Assembly (NCBI RefSeq): GCF_023515955.1
Contig: NZ_CP097322.1
Location: 806,001-870,000 of the forward strand
Source: Streptomyces sp. RerS4
GTDB lineage: Bacteria > Actinomycetota > Actinomycetes > Streptomycetales > Streptomycetaceae
Reading direction: 5' to 3'
DNA length: 64,000 bases
In this document: positions 50,642-59,350 of the stretch, one piece after another
Layout: each line of letters starts with the position of its first letter
How positions within the stretch are numbered: the stretch's first letter is position 1
Made by a program: the position numbers and the translations under genes
Notes under the pieces: generated by a model
Seen by the model: only the letters and a program-made list of their open reading frames with translations
The model's database searches: none
Told to the model about the DNA's origin: nothing

Positions 50642-53410
50642 CTACGGCTTCCCGAAGGTGAGCGTCAGCTGCGGGGTGCCCTCGTTCGCCGCGGCCTCGG
50701 AGGACCACAGCCACAGCGCGTCCGTCCCGGGGCTGGTCAGCGCCAGGTCGATCGTGGCACCGAGGGCGCCCGCGACGGTGGCCGTGGTCAGCCCCGCCGT
50801 GTGGACCGCGGAGCCGTCCGGGACCCCGGGGAACGCCCCGAGGGCCGGTGCGCCGACGGCCGGGCGGTTGGCGTACGTGGTCCCGCCCTCCGTCCACGCG
50901 CCGGCCACGGGTACCACCGAGACGGTGTCCGTGGTGCCGGCGCCGCTCATGGTGCTGGTCTTCACGCTCAGCGTGGCCGACTTCAGCACCGTGCCGGCGG
51001 GCGCCGCGGGCAGCGCGAAGCGCAGGTAGCTGCTGTAGAGGGAGGTGCCGCGCACCGCGAGGGAGCCGGACGTGCCGTAATTGGTGCCGGGGGCGCCCGC
51101 GTTGGCGTACGTGTCCTCGGACGCGGTGACCCGTACGACCGAGTCCGCGGGGGCGGTGGCCAGGGCGTAGTGGTTCTGTACCTGGGCCGCGCTCAGGACG
51201 GTCGGGTAAACGGCCGTCTCGTCCAGTCGGCCCGCCCAGTGCTCGCTGAGCGGCCGGTTCGGCCAGCCGCCGAGGCCGTCGCCGCCGGTGCGCCAGTAGC
51301 CCGCGAAGTTCTCGTGGGTGGTGACGTTCAGGGTGCCGCGCTGGACGCCGTCGACGTAGAGGGTCATCCCGCCGGGGCCCTGGGTCGCGACGACGTGGTG
51401 CCAGGCGTTGTCGTTGTAGGAACCGGCGGTGGTGATGGTGCGGGTGGCTCCGGTGTACACGCCGAAGACCAGCCGGCCGTCGTTGGTCATGTAGACGTGC
51501 TTGTCGTACTGGCCGCTGCTGTTGACCTGCTGGTTGCCGAAGCCGACGAGTTTGCCGCCCCGGGTGGTGTTCGTCCGGAACCAGGTCTCGACGCTGTAGG
51601 TGGAGCCCACCGTCTGCCGGCGGTCGGCGTACACGTGGGCGTCCGTGCCGTTGAAGCCGATCGCGGTGCTCGCGCCGGAGACGGCGCCGGGTGACTGGCG
51701 CAGGGCCGGGGCGTTCAGGTGGACGCCCGCCTGGTCGCCGCCGTCGGAGGAGTCCGCGACGTACGGGAGCACGGATTCGTCGTAGCGCCAGTACAACCGG
51801 GCGCCGTCCGCGCGGACCTGGCTCGGGTACGCCTCCGCGCCGGCCGGCACCGTCACGCTCGCGGGCGCCGAGAGGGCGCTGACGTTGCCCGCCGCGTCCG
51901 TCGCCGTCACCCGGTAGGTGTAGCTCTGGCCGGCCTGGGCGGTGGTGTCCGTCCAGGAGGCCTGCGGACGCTTGAAGAAGAGCGAGTCTGCGGTGACCGT
52001 GCCGATCGGGGTCGCCGCGCCGTTGCGGTGGATCCGATAGGTGAGCGCGCTGTCGTCCAGGTCGAGGCTGGTGCGCCACCGCACCTGCACCTCGCCCGGC
52101 CTGAAGCTCGCCGCGCTCGCCACCGGGACCGTGGGCGCGCCCGTGTCACCGGTCGAGGAGAAACGCGTCAGGCTCTGCTGGGCTCCGCCGTTGACGGTGG
52201 TGAACTCGCCGCCCACCCACAGGTAGCGCGTGCCCGCCGTGGCGCCGACGGTCATCACGCGCGGGCCGATGCCCTCGCCGATGCCGTCGTTGGTGTCGGG
52301 CGCCCAGCCGAGCTTGCCGACCCCGCTCGTCGGCTGCGCGAGGAGGTGGTGGCGGTGCCCGTCGGGGAACTCGCCGACGCTGGAGCAGTCGTGCGCGTGC
52401 GAGGCACTGTAGAGCACGTTGGCGTACGGCAGGACGGCCTGGGTCGCGCCCAGGCAGGTGTCGCGCCAGCGTTGGCCCAGGTCGGACAGGTTCAGGGCGA
52501 TGCGGCCGTCGAAGACGCCGCCGCCGGTGCCCTCGTTGGCGGTGTAGAAGCCGGTGCCGTCGGTGGCGATGTCCTTGACCACCGAGTGGGTCTCGATGAA
52601 GCCCGGGTAGGACTTCGCGAGGGCGCCGCTCGTCGCGTCGACCACCGCGAGGGCGTGCGTGTCCGTCCCGTTGACGGTGAAGAAGTCCCCGCCGAGCAGC
52701 ACCTTCGACCCGTCGGGCGTGACCTCGACGGCCCGCCCCGGCTCGTCCGCGTCGGCCCGGAAGGGGCGCAGCGCCCCGTCGGCGCGGGCGACGGCGGCGA
52801 AGCGCTGCCGCGGCTGACCGGCGACGGTGAGGAAGTCGCCGCCCGCGTAGACGGTGTCGGCGGTGACGGCGAGGGCCCGGACGGTGGCCGCGAAGGCCGG
52901 GCGGAAGTCGGTCTTGACGGTGCAGGTCGCCACGTCGACGGCGGCGAGGCTGGAGACCGGGGTGCCGTTGACGGCGCCGAAGTAGCCACCCGCGTAGAGG
53001 GTCTTCCGGTCCGGGGAGAGGGTGAGCGCGCGGACGGTGGCGGTGCCGCTGCCGATGGTGAAGGACAGGGTGCAGGAGGTCGGGGCGCCGGTCGCGGCGT
53101 CGAACGCGGCGAAGTTGACGGCCGACCGCTCGCTCCCGGCGGAGCCGGCGGGCGGCCGGACGGTGGAGAAGGTGCCGCCGGCGAAGACCGTGCCGCCGGC
53201 CTCGGCGAGGGCCCAGACGACCCCGTTGGGCTGCCAGGTGGGCAGCGCGTCCGCGGTGAAGGCGACGGGCGGGGTGATGGCCGCCGCCTCGGGTACGGGG
53301 CCGAGCCCCAGGAAGGCGCCGGTGCCGGCCAGGGACAGGGCGAGAGCGACCGCCGCGCCTCTGGATGTACGCGATGTACGCGATGTACGCAATGTGCGTG
53401 ATCTACGCAT
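50642..53410 (-). CDS. Large secreted modular protein (beta-propeller, FN3, LamG, DNRLRE)
   Basis: 922 residues. An Arg/Thr/Ser-rich signal peptide contains TSR repeats. Residues 50-420 have repeated propeller-like strands (YAGGYFGAVNGTPVSSLAAVD, VYAGGDFLTVAGQPRQRFAAV, LLGGDFFTVNGTDTHALAVVD). A fibronectin type III-like region (about 430-525), a LamG/concanavalin domain (about 560-750; YSVETWFRTN, LDETAVYPTVLSAAQVQNHYA) and a C-terminal DNRLRE domain (ASEDTYANAGAPGTNYG) follow. Such exoproteins bind or process polysaccharides or wall polymers; no catalytic site is certain. ATG at 53410. Confidence 0.87.
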   Translation of the reverse strand: MRRSRTLRTSRTSRTSRGAAVALALSLAGTGAFLGLGPVPEAAAITPPVAFTADALPTWQPNGVVWALAEAGGTVFAGGTFSTVRPPAGSAGSERSAVNFAAFDAATGAPTSCTLSFTIGSGTATVRALTLSPDRKTLYAGGYFGAVNGTPVSSLAAVDVATCTVKTDFRPAFAATVRALAVTADTVYAGGDFLTVAGQPRQRFAAVARADGALRPFRADADEPGRAVEVTPDGSKVLLGGDFFTVNGTDTHALAVVDATSGALAKSYPGFIETHSVVKDIATDGTGFYTANEGTGGGVFDGRIALNLSDLGQRWRDTCLGATQAVLPYANVLYSASHAHDCSSVGEFPDGHRHHLLAQPTSGVGKLGWAPDTNDGIGEGIGPRVMTVGATAGTRYLWVGGEFTTVNGGAQQSLTRFSSTGDTGAPTVPVASAASFRPGEVQVRWRTSLDLDDSALTYRIHRNGAATPIGTVTADSLFFKRPQASWTDTTAQAGQSYTYRVTATDAAGNVSALSAPASVTVPAGAEAYPSQVRADGARLYWRYDESVLPYVADSSDGGDQAGVHLNAPALRQSPGAVSGASTAIGFNGTDAHVYADRRQTVGSTYSVETWFRTNTTRGGKLVGFGNQQVNSSGQYDKHVYMTNDGRLVFGVYTGATRTITTAGSYNDNAWHHVVATQGPGGMTLYVDGVQRGTLNVTTHENFAGYWRTGGDGLGGWPNRPLSEHWAGRLDETAVYPTVLSAAQVQNHYALATAPADSVVRVTASEDTYANAGAPGTNYGTSGSLAVRGTSLYSSYLRFALPAAPAGTVLKSATLSVKTSTMSGAGTTDTVSVVPVAGAWTEGGTTYANRPAVGAPALGAFPGVPDGSAVHTAGLTTATVAGALGATIDLALTSPGTDALWLWSSEAAANEGTPQLTLTFGKP
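53363..53391. repeat. 9-bp tandem repeat in the signal peptide
   Basis: Three copies of GATGTACGC, then diverging copies; on the coding strand they give repeated Thr-Ser-Arg residues (LRTSRTSRTSR). This is a slippage-prone site that could vary the length of the signal peptide n-region. Confidence 0.6.
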
Positions 53411-53581
53411 GAACCCCCCAGTTCGTGTGCGTACTGCTGCGGGTGCGGCGCGCGGGACGCGCGGGGCACCGTACGGATGGCCGGACGCCCAGGAAGGGGT
53501 GCACGGGGATCCGTACGGGCGCACCCTAGGACGAATCCCCGGTCCGGTCAGCACACTTGACCCATCGGATGCCGAACGGCC

Positions 53582-53587
53582 TACCCT
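53582..53587 (+). promoter_or_regulatory. Possible leaderless -10 TACCCT
   Basis: TACCCT lies six bases before the ATG at 53594, with no ribosome site between; the spacing fits leaderless transcription. There is no clear -35. Confidence 0.3.
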
Positions 53588-53593
53588 CGGGGC

Positions 53594-54283
53594 ATGATCG
53601 CTCCCTCCGAACCCACCGCCTCCCCCTTCTCCGCCGCCCCCGTGGAGCTGGTGATCTTCGACTGCGACGGGGTGCTCGTCGACACCGAACGCATCGCGGC
53701 GCGCGTACAGGTCACGCTCGGCGCGCGCTTCGGCTGGCCGCTCACCGAGGCCGAGGTGATCAGCCTCTTCCTCGGCCTCTCCGACGCCTCCGTCCGCGAA
53801 CAGGTCGCCGCCCGGCTCGGCGACGCCGTCGCCCTGGAGTGGGAGGAATCGTTCAGGCGCCTGCACGCGGAGGCCGTGGACGTCGGCCTGTCCCCCGTCG
53901 AGGGACTCCCCGAGGCCCTCGCACGGATCACCCTGCCGACCTGCGTCGCCTCCAGCGGCTCCCACGAGAAGATGCGGCACACCCTGGGGCGTACGGGTCT
54001 CTACGAGCACTTCGCGGGCCGCATCCACAGCGCGTCCGAGGTCCCGCGCGGCAAACCCGCCCCGGACCTCTTCCTGTACGCCGCCGCGCGCATGGGCGTC
54101 GACCCGGCGGCGTGCGTGGTCGTCGAGGACAGCCCGCCGGGCGTCGAGGCGGCCCGCGCGGCCGGCATGCGCTCCCTCGGCTACGCGGGCGGCCTGACCC
54201 CCGCCCCGGCCCTCGCGGGCCCGGGGACGACGGTCTTCACCGACATGCGCGACCTCCCGGCCCTGCTGGGCCTCGCCCCGTGA
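53594..54283 (+). CDS. HAD-family phosphatase (beta-phosphoglucomutase-like)
   Basis: 229 residues. Motif I FDCDGVLVDTE (about residues 22-32), motif II ASSG, motif III Lys in RGKPAPDLF, motif IV VVEDSPPGVEAA: a subfamily-IA HAD phosphatase with helical cap, similar to beta-phosphoglucomutase/DOG-phosphatase branches. It is unrelated in context to the HAD at 9454. The stop overlaps the GTG of the ankyrin gene. Confidence 0.88.
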   Translation: MIAPSEPTASPFSAAPVELVIFDCDGVLVDTERIAARVQVTLGARFGWPLTEAEVISLFLGLSDASVREQVAARLGDAVALEWEESFRRLHAEAVDVGLSPVEGLPEALARITLPTCVASSGSHEKMRHTLGRTGLYEHFAGRIHSASEVPRGKPAPDLFLYAAARMGVDPAACVVVEDSPPGVEAARAAGMRSLGYAGGLTPAPALAGPGTTVFTDMRDLPALLGLAP

Positions 54284-54684
54284 AGCGGCGCACCGCCAAG
54301 CGGCTGTCGCGCGAGCTCGTGGCGGCGGCGGGGCGCGACGATCCGGCCCGGGTGACGGCGCTCCTGCGGGCCGGGGCCCCCGTGGACGGCCCCGACCGCG
54401 AGGGCACCACCGGCCTGTACGCGGCGTCCGTGGCGGGCGCCGAACGGGTCGTACGGCTCCTGCTCGCGCACGGCGCCGCGCCGGACCTGGAGAGCGGCGG
54501 CCCGACGGACGGCACCCCGCTGTGCGCAGCCGCCGGTTGGGGCGAGGCCGCGACGGTCCGCGCGCTCCTGGAGGCCGGGGCCGATCCGGCGCTGCGGGAG
54601 GACGGCGGGACCGGCCTGTCCCCCCGGGAGTGGGCCCGGCGCGGCGGACACGCGGAGGTGCTGCGGATGCTCGGCGGCGCCTGA
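54280..54684 (+). CDS. Ankyrin-repeat protein
   Basis: 134 residues, GTG at 54280 (GTGA overlap with the HAD stop). Three to four ankyrin repeats, recognisable from TGLYAASVAGAERVVRLLLAHGAAPDL and TPLCAAAGWGEAATVRALLEAGADPAL. No signal peptide. A small cytoplasmic protein-binding module, cotranscribed with the phosphatase; the partner is unknown. Confidence 0.88.
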   Translation: MKRRTAKRLSRELVAAAGRDDPARVTALLRAGAPVDGPDREGTTGLYAASVAGAERVVRLLLAHGAAPDLESGGPTDGTPLCAAAGWGEAATVRALLEAGADPALREDGGTGLSPREWARRGGHAEVLRMLGGA

Positions 54685-54904
54685 GCGCAGCCGCCGCCGA
54701 GACCCGGTCGCCGATCCACACGGGCGCGGTGAAGTGGGCGCCGGTTTCGGCCGAGACGAAGAACGCCCGGCGTACGCCGGGGCGCGTCAACCGCGACGGC
54801 CGCGCGCCACCCGTGCGCGCCGGCGGGCACCGCGAAAACCGCCCCGCGCCGGTGCGCGTCGCTCTACGGTGCCCTGAGGCAACGGCATCGGAGGGGTGGG
54901 GCTG

Positions 54905-55207
54905 ATGGACGACGAAGAGGACATGCGGCTGGCGCGGATGACGCCGGAGATCTCCCGCCGCACCCTGGCGATGCTGCGCGGCCTCGCCGGGCTGGAACCA
55001 CCGGAGCAGGTGCCCGAGGACGCCATGCTCGTCGCCGACGAGATCCTCGCCGAGCACGGCACGGACGGACTGCGCGTCCTGGTCATGACCCTGGCCGCGT
55101 GGGCGACGGCGCAGATCGAGAACGTCGCGGAACTGAGCGGGCGCAGCCACGAGGCGGTCCTGGACGCCATGGAACTCGCCTGTCTGGAGGCGAACGCGGA
55201 CGACTAG
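54905..55207 (+). CDS. Hypothetical acidic protein, 100 aa
   Basis: Starts MDDEEDMRLARMTPEISRRTL at the ATG of 54905 (a GGAGGGG lies nine bases upstream; GTG at 54896 is possible). It is acidic and helical, with HGTDGLRVLVMTLAAWATAQIENVAELSGRS in the middle. No known domain and no membrane segment. Monocistronic, so function cannot be inferred. Confidence 0.65.
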   Translation: MDDEEDMRLARMTPEISRRTLAMLRGLAGLEPPEQVPEDAMLVADEILAEHGTDGLRVLVMTLAAWATAQIENVAELSGRSHEAVLDAMELACLEANADD

Positions 55208-55281
55208 GGGACACCTCCTAGGGTCGGTTCCGGCGCCGGTCGGGGACACTGGGACCAGGGGGGTCCTGATCGGAGGCTGCC

Positions 55282-55743
55282 GTGAGCACACCTTCCCCCA
55301 TCCGCGTCGCCGCCGTGCTCTCCGCCGAGCACCGCGCACGACTCATGTCGCACGCCCGTGAGGTCCAGTTCCCCGAGGGGACGCGCATCTTCGACGAGGG
55401 CGGACGGGCGGACACGTTCTGGATCGTCCGCTCGGGCACGGTGACCCTGGAGGTCCCGGTACCGGGGCCCCGGTCCGCGCCGGTGGAGAGCCTCGGGCCG
55501 GGCGAGCTCGTCGGCTGGTCGTGGCTGTTCCCGCCGTACGTCTGGCAGCTGAGCGCGGAGGCGATGACGCCGGTCCGGGCGTACGAGTTCGACGCGACGG
55601 TGGTACGGATGCTCATGGACGCCGACCCGACCTTCGGTTCGGCCCTGGGCCACTGGGTCGGCCGCGTCCTCGCCGTCCGTCTCCAGCAGACCCGCATCCG
55701 CCTCCTCGACCTCTACGCACCCCGCTCCTCCCCCACCCGCTGA
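55282..55743 (+). CDS. Cyclic-nucleotide-binding-domain (Crp-like sensor) protein
   Basis: 153 residues, GTG at 55282. A cNMP-binding beta-barrel: EVQFPEGTRIFDEGGRADTFWIVRSGTVTLEV, then the phosphate-binding-cassette position GPGELVGWSWL. In CRP the loop is FFGE..R; here GELVGWSW lacks the Arg, so cAMP binding is doubtful. There is no helix-turn-helix domain, so it is not a Crp regulator by itself; it may act in trans. Confidence 0.8.
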   Translation: MSTPSPIRVAAVLSAEHRARLMSHAREVQFPEGTRIFDEGGRADTFWIVRSGTVTLEVPVPGPRSAPVESLGPGELVGWSWLFPPYVWQLSAEAMTPVRAYEFDATVVRMLMDADPTFGSALGHWVGRVLAVRLQQTRIRLLDLYAPRSSPTR

Positions 55744-55946
55744 GCCGCTCCCAAAGGGTTGTGGGGGGCGTGTTCGGCCGAATCGGCCGTCCGTTCCCCC
55801 ACAGGTCACGGCGTGCCCATCGCTGCGGTCTGCGGTCACGCACTCACGATCGGTGACGAGAAACAGCGGTACGAACGGGCGTTCACGCGCTGCATCCGCA
55901 AGACTCCCGTCCGTTATCCGAAACACCGAGCCGAGGAGTGTTCGTA

Positions 55947-56390
55947 ATGCGGTCCATCAGCAGGAGCTTGGGACTGGCTTCCGGAGTCATGGCGCTCACC
56001 GCCCTCACCGCACTGGTCGGGACCGGAGCGGCCGACGCCGCCCCGTCCGGTACGCGGAGCCTGTACGCGCCCTCCGCGCTCGTGGTCAGCGTGACGGCCG
56101 GCGAGAACGCCGCCGAGGGGACCGTACTGCGCGCCGTGACGCTGGTGTGCGCGCCCCGGCCGAGCGGTACGCACCCCGCTCCGGCGGCCGCCTGCGCCGA
56201 ACTGCGCGCGGCGGGGGCCTCCCTGGACCCGCTCGCCGCACCGCGGCAGGACGCGGCGTGTACGCGGGAGTGGAACCCGGTCACCGTCACCACCGACGGG
56301 GTGTGGCAGGGCCGCCGGCTGAGCTGGTCGCACACCTTCGGCAACCCGTGCGGCCTGCGCAGCAGCACCGGCGTGCTGTTCGGCATCTGA
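55947..56390 (+). CDS. Subtilisin-inhibitor-like (SSI) secreted protease inhibitor
   Basis: 147 residues with a signal peptide (cut near ADAA-PSG). The SSI fold is plain: SLYAPSALVVSV, AVTLVCAPRPSGTHPAPAAACAEL, DGVWQGRRLSW, FGNPCG with the two disulfides' four cysteines. By alignment with SSI, the reactive site lies in ACTREWNP with Arg at P1 (SSI has Met), which predicts inhibition of trypsin-like rather than subtilisin-like proteases. The ATG at 55947 has GAGGAG upstream. SSI proteins control extracellular proteolysis during Streptomyces development. Confidence 0.93.
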   Translation: MRSISRSLGLASGVMALTALTALVGTGAADAAPSGTRSLYAPSALVVSVTAGENAAEGTVLRAVTLVCAPRPSGTHPAPAAACAELRAAGASLDPLAAPRQDAACTREWNPVTVTTDGVWQGRRLSWSHTFGNPCGLRSSTGVLFGI

Positions 56391-56432
56391 GGCGGGCCCC
56401 GTCAGCCGCTGCGGGTTCCGCCGCTTCGCCGC

Positions 56433-57284
56433 TCAGCCCAGTTCGAGGCTGGTGACGCCGTAGAGCGCGGGCAGGTCCACCTGTGGGGCCGGCCCCGTGT
56501 ACATCCGGGCGGCCTCGAACGTGGGGTTGAGTCCGAGTCGGGCCATCAGGGTGGTCGCGGCCGGGTTCGCGTCGGGCACGTCCACGGCGATCTCCCCGCC
56601 GGGGGCGTGGTCGGCGAGGCGACGCAGCAGGATGGCGGCCACCTGCGGGGTGGCGGCGTAGAGCGGGCCGACCCGCGAGGCGCCGCTGCACGGCCGGATC
56701 ACGCCGAGGCCCTCGATCCGCCCGTCCCGGACGGCGGCGAGGGCGGTCCGGCCGGGCAGCCCCGTCCACGCGGACAGGAAGGCGTCGCGGCGCTCGGGGA
56801 AGAACCGGCGGTCGTAGGCGGCGAGTCGGGCGAAGGGCAGCGTGGCCGCGTCCACGATCCGCACCGGCTCCCCCGCGAGGTCCTCGACGGCCGCCGGGAT
56901 CCCCTCGTGGCGGACGTTGTTCCAGGCCGAACGGAAGCCGGACCTGCGGTAGTTGTCCTGCTGCTCGACCACCCCGTCCAGGCCGACGAGCCGCCCCTTC
57001 AGCCGGTCCATGCCTGCCTGCCAGACGCGGAAGCCGTAGCCCTTGCCGCGCATGTCGGGGCGGGCGATGTAGAAGCCGATGAACCCGAAGTCGGCGCCGT
57101 AGCGGATGGCGGAGATCGATGCCACCGGCTCCCCGTCGAGCCGTCCGAAGAGGAAGCCCTCCGGGTCGGCGACCGCGAAGGCGAACCGGTCGGTGTCGCC
57201 CGGGTTCCAGCCTTCGGCGTCCGCCCAGGTGCGCAGCAGTTCCATGTCCGCGGCACTCGCGCCGCCGATCTCGAATCCCGTCAT
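56433..57284 (-). CDS. GNAT-family N-acetyltransferase
   Basis: 283 residues, ATG at 57284. An N-terminal GNAT domain has FIGFYIARPDMRGKGYGFRVWQAGM (the acetyl-CoA pyrophosphate loop RGKGYG). A second part of GNAT-like organisation follows (VGPLYAATPQVAAILLRRL ... NPTFEAARMYTG), the pattern of YitH/HolE-type acetyltransferases. Substrate unknown. The gene is convergent to the SSI gene. Confidence 0.88.
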   Translation of the reverse strand: MTGFEIGGASAADMELLRTWADAEGWNPGDTDRFAFAVADPEGFLFGRLDGEPVASISAIRYGADFGFIGFYIARPDMRGKGYGFRVWQAGMDRLKGRLVGLDGVVEQQDNYRRSGFRSAWNNVRHEGIPAAVEDLAGEPVRIVDAATLPFARLAAYDRRFFPERRDAFLSAWTGLPGRTALAAVRDGRIEGLGVIRPCSGASRVGPLYAATPQVAAILLRRLADHAPGGEIAVDVPDANPAATTLMARLGLNPTFEAARMYTGPAPQVDLPALYGVTSLELG

Positions 57285-57383
57285 GTCGGGAGTTGTATCA
57301 GAACCCGCCCGCGCCGGTCCGCCAACGGCCGTACGAGGCACCGCGCTTCGGCCACGGCCCGGGGCCGGGCGCACACACCGGCA

Positions 57384-57839
57384 TCAGCCCGCGCAGATCA
57401 CGTCGTCGAGCTGGATCGGGCGGGAGTCGAGCCGGACGTAGGCGGTGAAGGTGTCCGTTTCACCGTCGCCCCAGTGGGTGGTGACGGTGGCCCAGCCGAC
57501 GCCCGCCGCCCGGGCGACCGTGGCCGGTCCGACCTCGATCCGCTCCGGCCGGTCGCCGGCGCACAGCACGACGTCGAAGTCCGGGGTGCCGTTCTGTTTG
57601 TCCTTGAGCTGCTGGGAGGTCCGCAGCCTGCGCTCCTCGGGCCTCGGGCCGTGATCGCCGTAGAAGTCGACCAGGAAGCGGGTGATCTCGTCGGCGGTGT
57701 GCCGGTGGTGGCCGAAGCGGCGGGGGCCCGGGTCGGCGTCCCGTGCGGTCGCCGGGACCGCCGCGACCAGGGGGAACAGCGCGGACATCGCGGTCACGGC
57801 GATCAGCAGGGCGCGCGGGCGGAGGGGAAACGGTGTCAT
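57384..57839 (-). CDS. Secreted hypothetical protein, 151 aa
   Basis: Signal peptide 1-32 (PLRPRALLIAVTAMSALFPL), then a small globular domain: EITRFLVDFYGDHG, a charged helix, DVVLCAGDRPERIEVG, GWATVTTHWGDGETDTFTAYVRLDSRPIQLDDVIC. Two cysteines at the ends of the domain may pair. It loosely resembles DUF3828-type secreted domains, but I am not sure. ATG at 57839. Confidence 0.6.
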   Translation of the reverse strand: MTPFPLRPRALLIAVTAMSALFPLVAAVPATARDADPGPRRFGHHRHTADEITRFLVDFYGDHGPRPEERRLRTSQQLKDKQNGTPDFDVVLCAGDRPERIEVGPATVARAAGVGWATVTTHWGDGETDTFTAYVRLDSRPIQLDDVICAG

Positions 57840-57994
57840 GTCCGGTTTCTAGCGGCCCGGACCGGGCCGGGCGCGGGGGGCGCGACGTGGGCTCACTCCG
57901 GTGGAGGTCCGGATTCACCGCAGAAACGACCCTGCGGGGCGGGGGGCGGGGCGGGCCCGGCACAATACGGTCGCGGTCCGGCACCCCGGCTGCG

Positions 57995-58000
57995 TAGGGT
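57995..58000 (+). promoter_or_regulatory. Possible leaderless -10 TAGGGT
   Basis: TAGGGT lies seven bases before the sirtuin ATG at 58008, with no ribosome site between; consistent with a leaderless start. Confidence 0.35.
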
Positions 58001-58007
58001 CGCCACC

Positions 58008-58733
58008 ATGGGGAAGCCGCTTGTCGCCGTGTTCAGTGGAGCCGGCATGTCGACCGATTCCGGTATCCCGGACTACCGGGGACCGCAGGGACTGTGGCGT
58101 CGGGAGCCCGACGCCGAGAAGCTCGTGACGTACGCGTACTACATGGCCGATCCGGAGATCCGCCGCCGGTCCTGGCGCATGCGCGCCGAGCTCGGGGCGC
58201 TCGCCGCCCGGCCGAACGCCGCGCACCTGGCGGTGGCCGAGCTGGAGCGCGGCGGGACCCCGGTGCGGGTGATCACGCAGAACGTGGACGGGCTGCACCA
58301 GCTCGCCGGGATGCCCGCGCGGAAGGTGTTCGAGCTGCACGGGACGGCCCGGTCGGTGGTGTGCACGGCCTGCCACGCCCGCTCCGGGATGGACGAGGCG
58401 CTGGCCCGGCTGGCCGCGGGGGATGCCGATCCGGCCTGTCTGGCCTGCGGCGGCATCCTGAAGACGGCGACCGTGATGTTCGGCCAGCGGCTCGACCCCG
58501 AGGTGCTGGCGCAGGCCGTGGCGGTGGCCAAGGGCTGCTCGATCTTCATCGCGGTCGGCAGCACCCTCCAGGTCCAGCCCGCCGCCTCGCTCGCCGGGAT
58601 GGCGGCCGAGGCGGGGGCCCGGCTGATCATCGTGAACGCGGAGGAGACCCCGTACGACTCCCTCGCCGACGAGGTCATCCGCGAGCCCATCGGCACGGCC
58701 CTGCCCGCGCTCCTGAGCCGCATCGCGACCTAG
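58008..58733 (+). CDS. cobB: NAD-dependent protein deacylase (sirtuin)
   Basis: 241 residues. GAGMSTDSGIPDYRG (NAD loop), QNVDGLHQ, the catalytic His in ELHGTA, and the zinc cysteines CTAC and CLAC are all in place. It removes acetyl or other acyl groups from Lys. ATG at 58008; no ribosome site, probably leaderless. The stop shares the bases CTAG with the stop of the convergent VOC gene. The symbol is by family; the narrower class cannot be fixed. Confidence 0.92.
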   Translation: MGKPLVAVFSGAGMSTDSGIPDYRGPQGLWRREPDAEKLVTYAYYMADPEIRRRSWRMRAELGALAARPNAAHLAVAELERGGTPVRVITQNVDGLHQLAGMPARKVFELHGTARSVVCTACHARSGMDEALARLAAGDADPACLACGGILKTATVMFGQRLDPEVLAQAVAVAKGCSIFIAVGSTLQVQPAASLAGMAAEAGARLIIVNAEETPYDSLADEVIREPIGTALPALLSRIAT

Positions 58734-59224
58734 CCAAGCGTCTTCGGGGTGTCGGCGGCCCGTCGCATGGCGGCCACGTCGAGCTTCTTCATGCGGTACA
58801 TGGCCGCCGTGGCGCGGGCGGCTCGGGCCGGGTCGGGGTCGCTGACGAGATCGATGGCCTCGGTGGGGATCACCTGCCAGGAGACGCCGAACCGGTCCTT
58901 CACCCAGCCGCAGGCGACTTCCTCGCCGCCGTCCTGGGTGAGTTCCGCCCAGTAGTGGTCGACCTCGGCCTGGTCGGCGCAGTCGATCTGGAAGGAGATG
59001 GCCTCGGTGAAGCGGAACTGCGGGCCGCCGTTGAGCGCCACGAACCTCTGGCCGTTCATCTCGAACTCGACGGTCATCACCGAGCCGGCCCGCTCGGGGC
59101 TCGCCTGCGTGTAACGGGTGGTCCGGCCCCGGCGACCGTCCTTGAAGACGGACAGGTAGAAGTCGACGGCGGCCTCGGCCTCGCCGTCGAACCACAGACA
59201 CGTGGTGAAACCTCGGGTGGGCAT
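58730..59224 (-). CDS. VOC-family protein (PhnB / 3-demethylubiquinone methyltransferase-like)
   Basis: 164 residues, ATG at 59224. It begins GFTTCLWFDGEAEAAVDFYLSVF, then LNGGPQFRFTEAISF and WVKDRFGVSWQVIP, typical of the glyoxalase/VOC PhnB-like group. Metal ligands are partly present (His is replaced in several positions), so the activity is uncertain. Monocistronic, with strong hairpins in front of its start. Confidence 0.85.
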   Translation of the reverse strand: MPTRGFTTCLWFDGEAEAAVDFYLSVFKDGRRGRTTRYTQASPERAGSVMTVEFEMNGQRFVALNGGPQFRFTEAISFQIDCADQAEVDHYWAELTQDGGEEVACGWVKDRFGVSWQVIPTEAIDLVSDPDPARAARATAAMYRMKKLDVAAMRRAADTPKTLG

Positions 59225-59240
59225 CGGTGCCTCCGGGCGG

Positions 59241-59273
59241 TAGGGGTGGACGACCTCGCGCCGTCCACCCCTA
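59241..59273. terminator. Terminator hairpin 1
   Basis: TAGGGGTGGACG pairs perfectly with CGTCCACCCCTA (12 bp) around a 9-base loop. It lies downstream of the glycosyltransferase gene on its strand and just upstream of the VOC start. Confidence 0.75.
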
Positions 59274-59277
59274 CGGA

Positions 59278-59318
59278 CAGGTCCCGCGCCCGAAACTCAT
59301 CGGTGGGCGCGGGACCTG
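59278..59318. terminator. Terminator hairpin 2
   Basis: CAGGTCCCGCGCCC pairs perfectly with GGGCGCGGGACCTG (14 bp), 13-base loop. In tandem with hairpin 1, 33 bp after the end of the glycosyltransferase gene. Confidence 0.8.
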
Positions 59319-59350
59319 CTGCCGGGTTCACCCGTACGGGTGCGGGCGCC

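Noticed and set aside
54685..54904. A MaoC/hotdog-like fragment on the minus strand (HFTAPVWIGDRV)
   Set aside because: It is short, lies in a frame that runs on through unrelated genes, and has no start or conserved partner. Probably chance.
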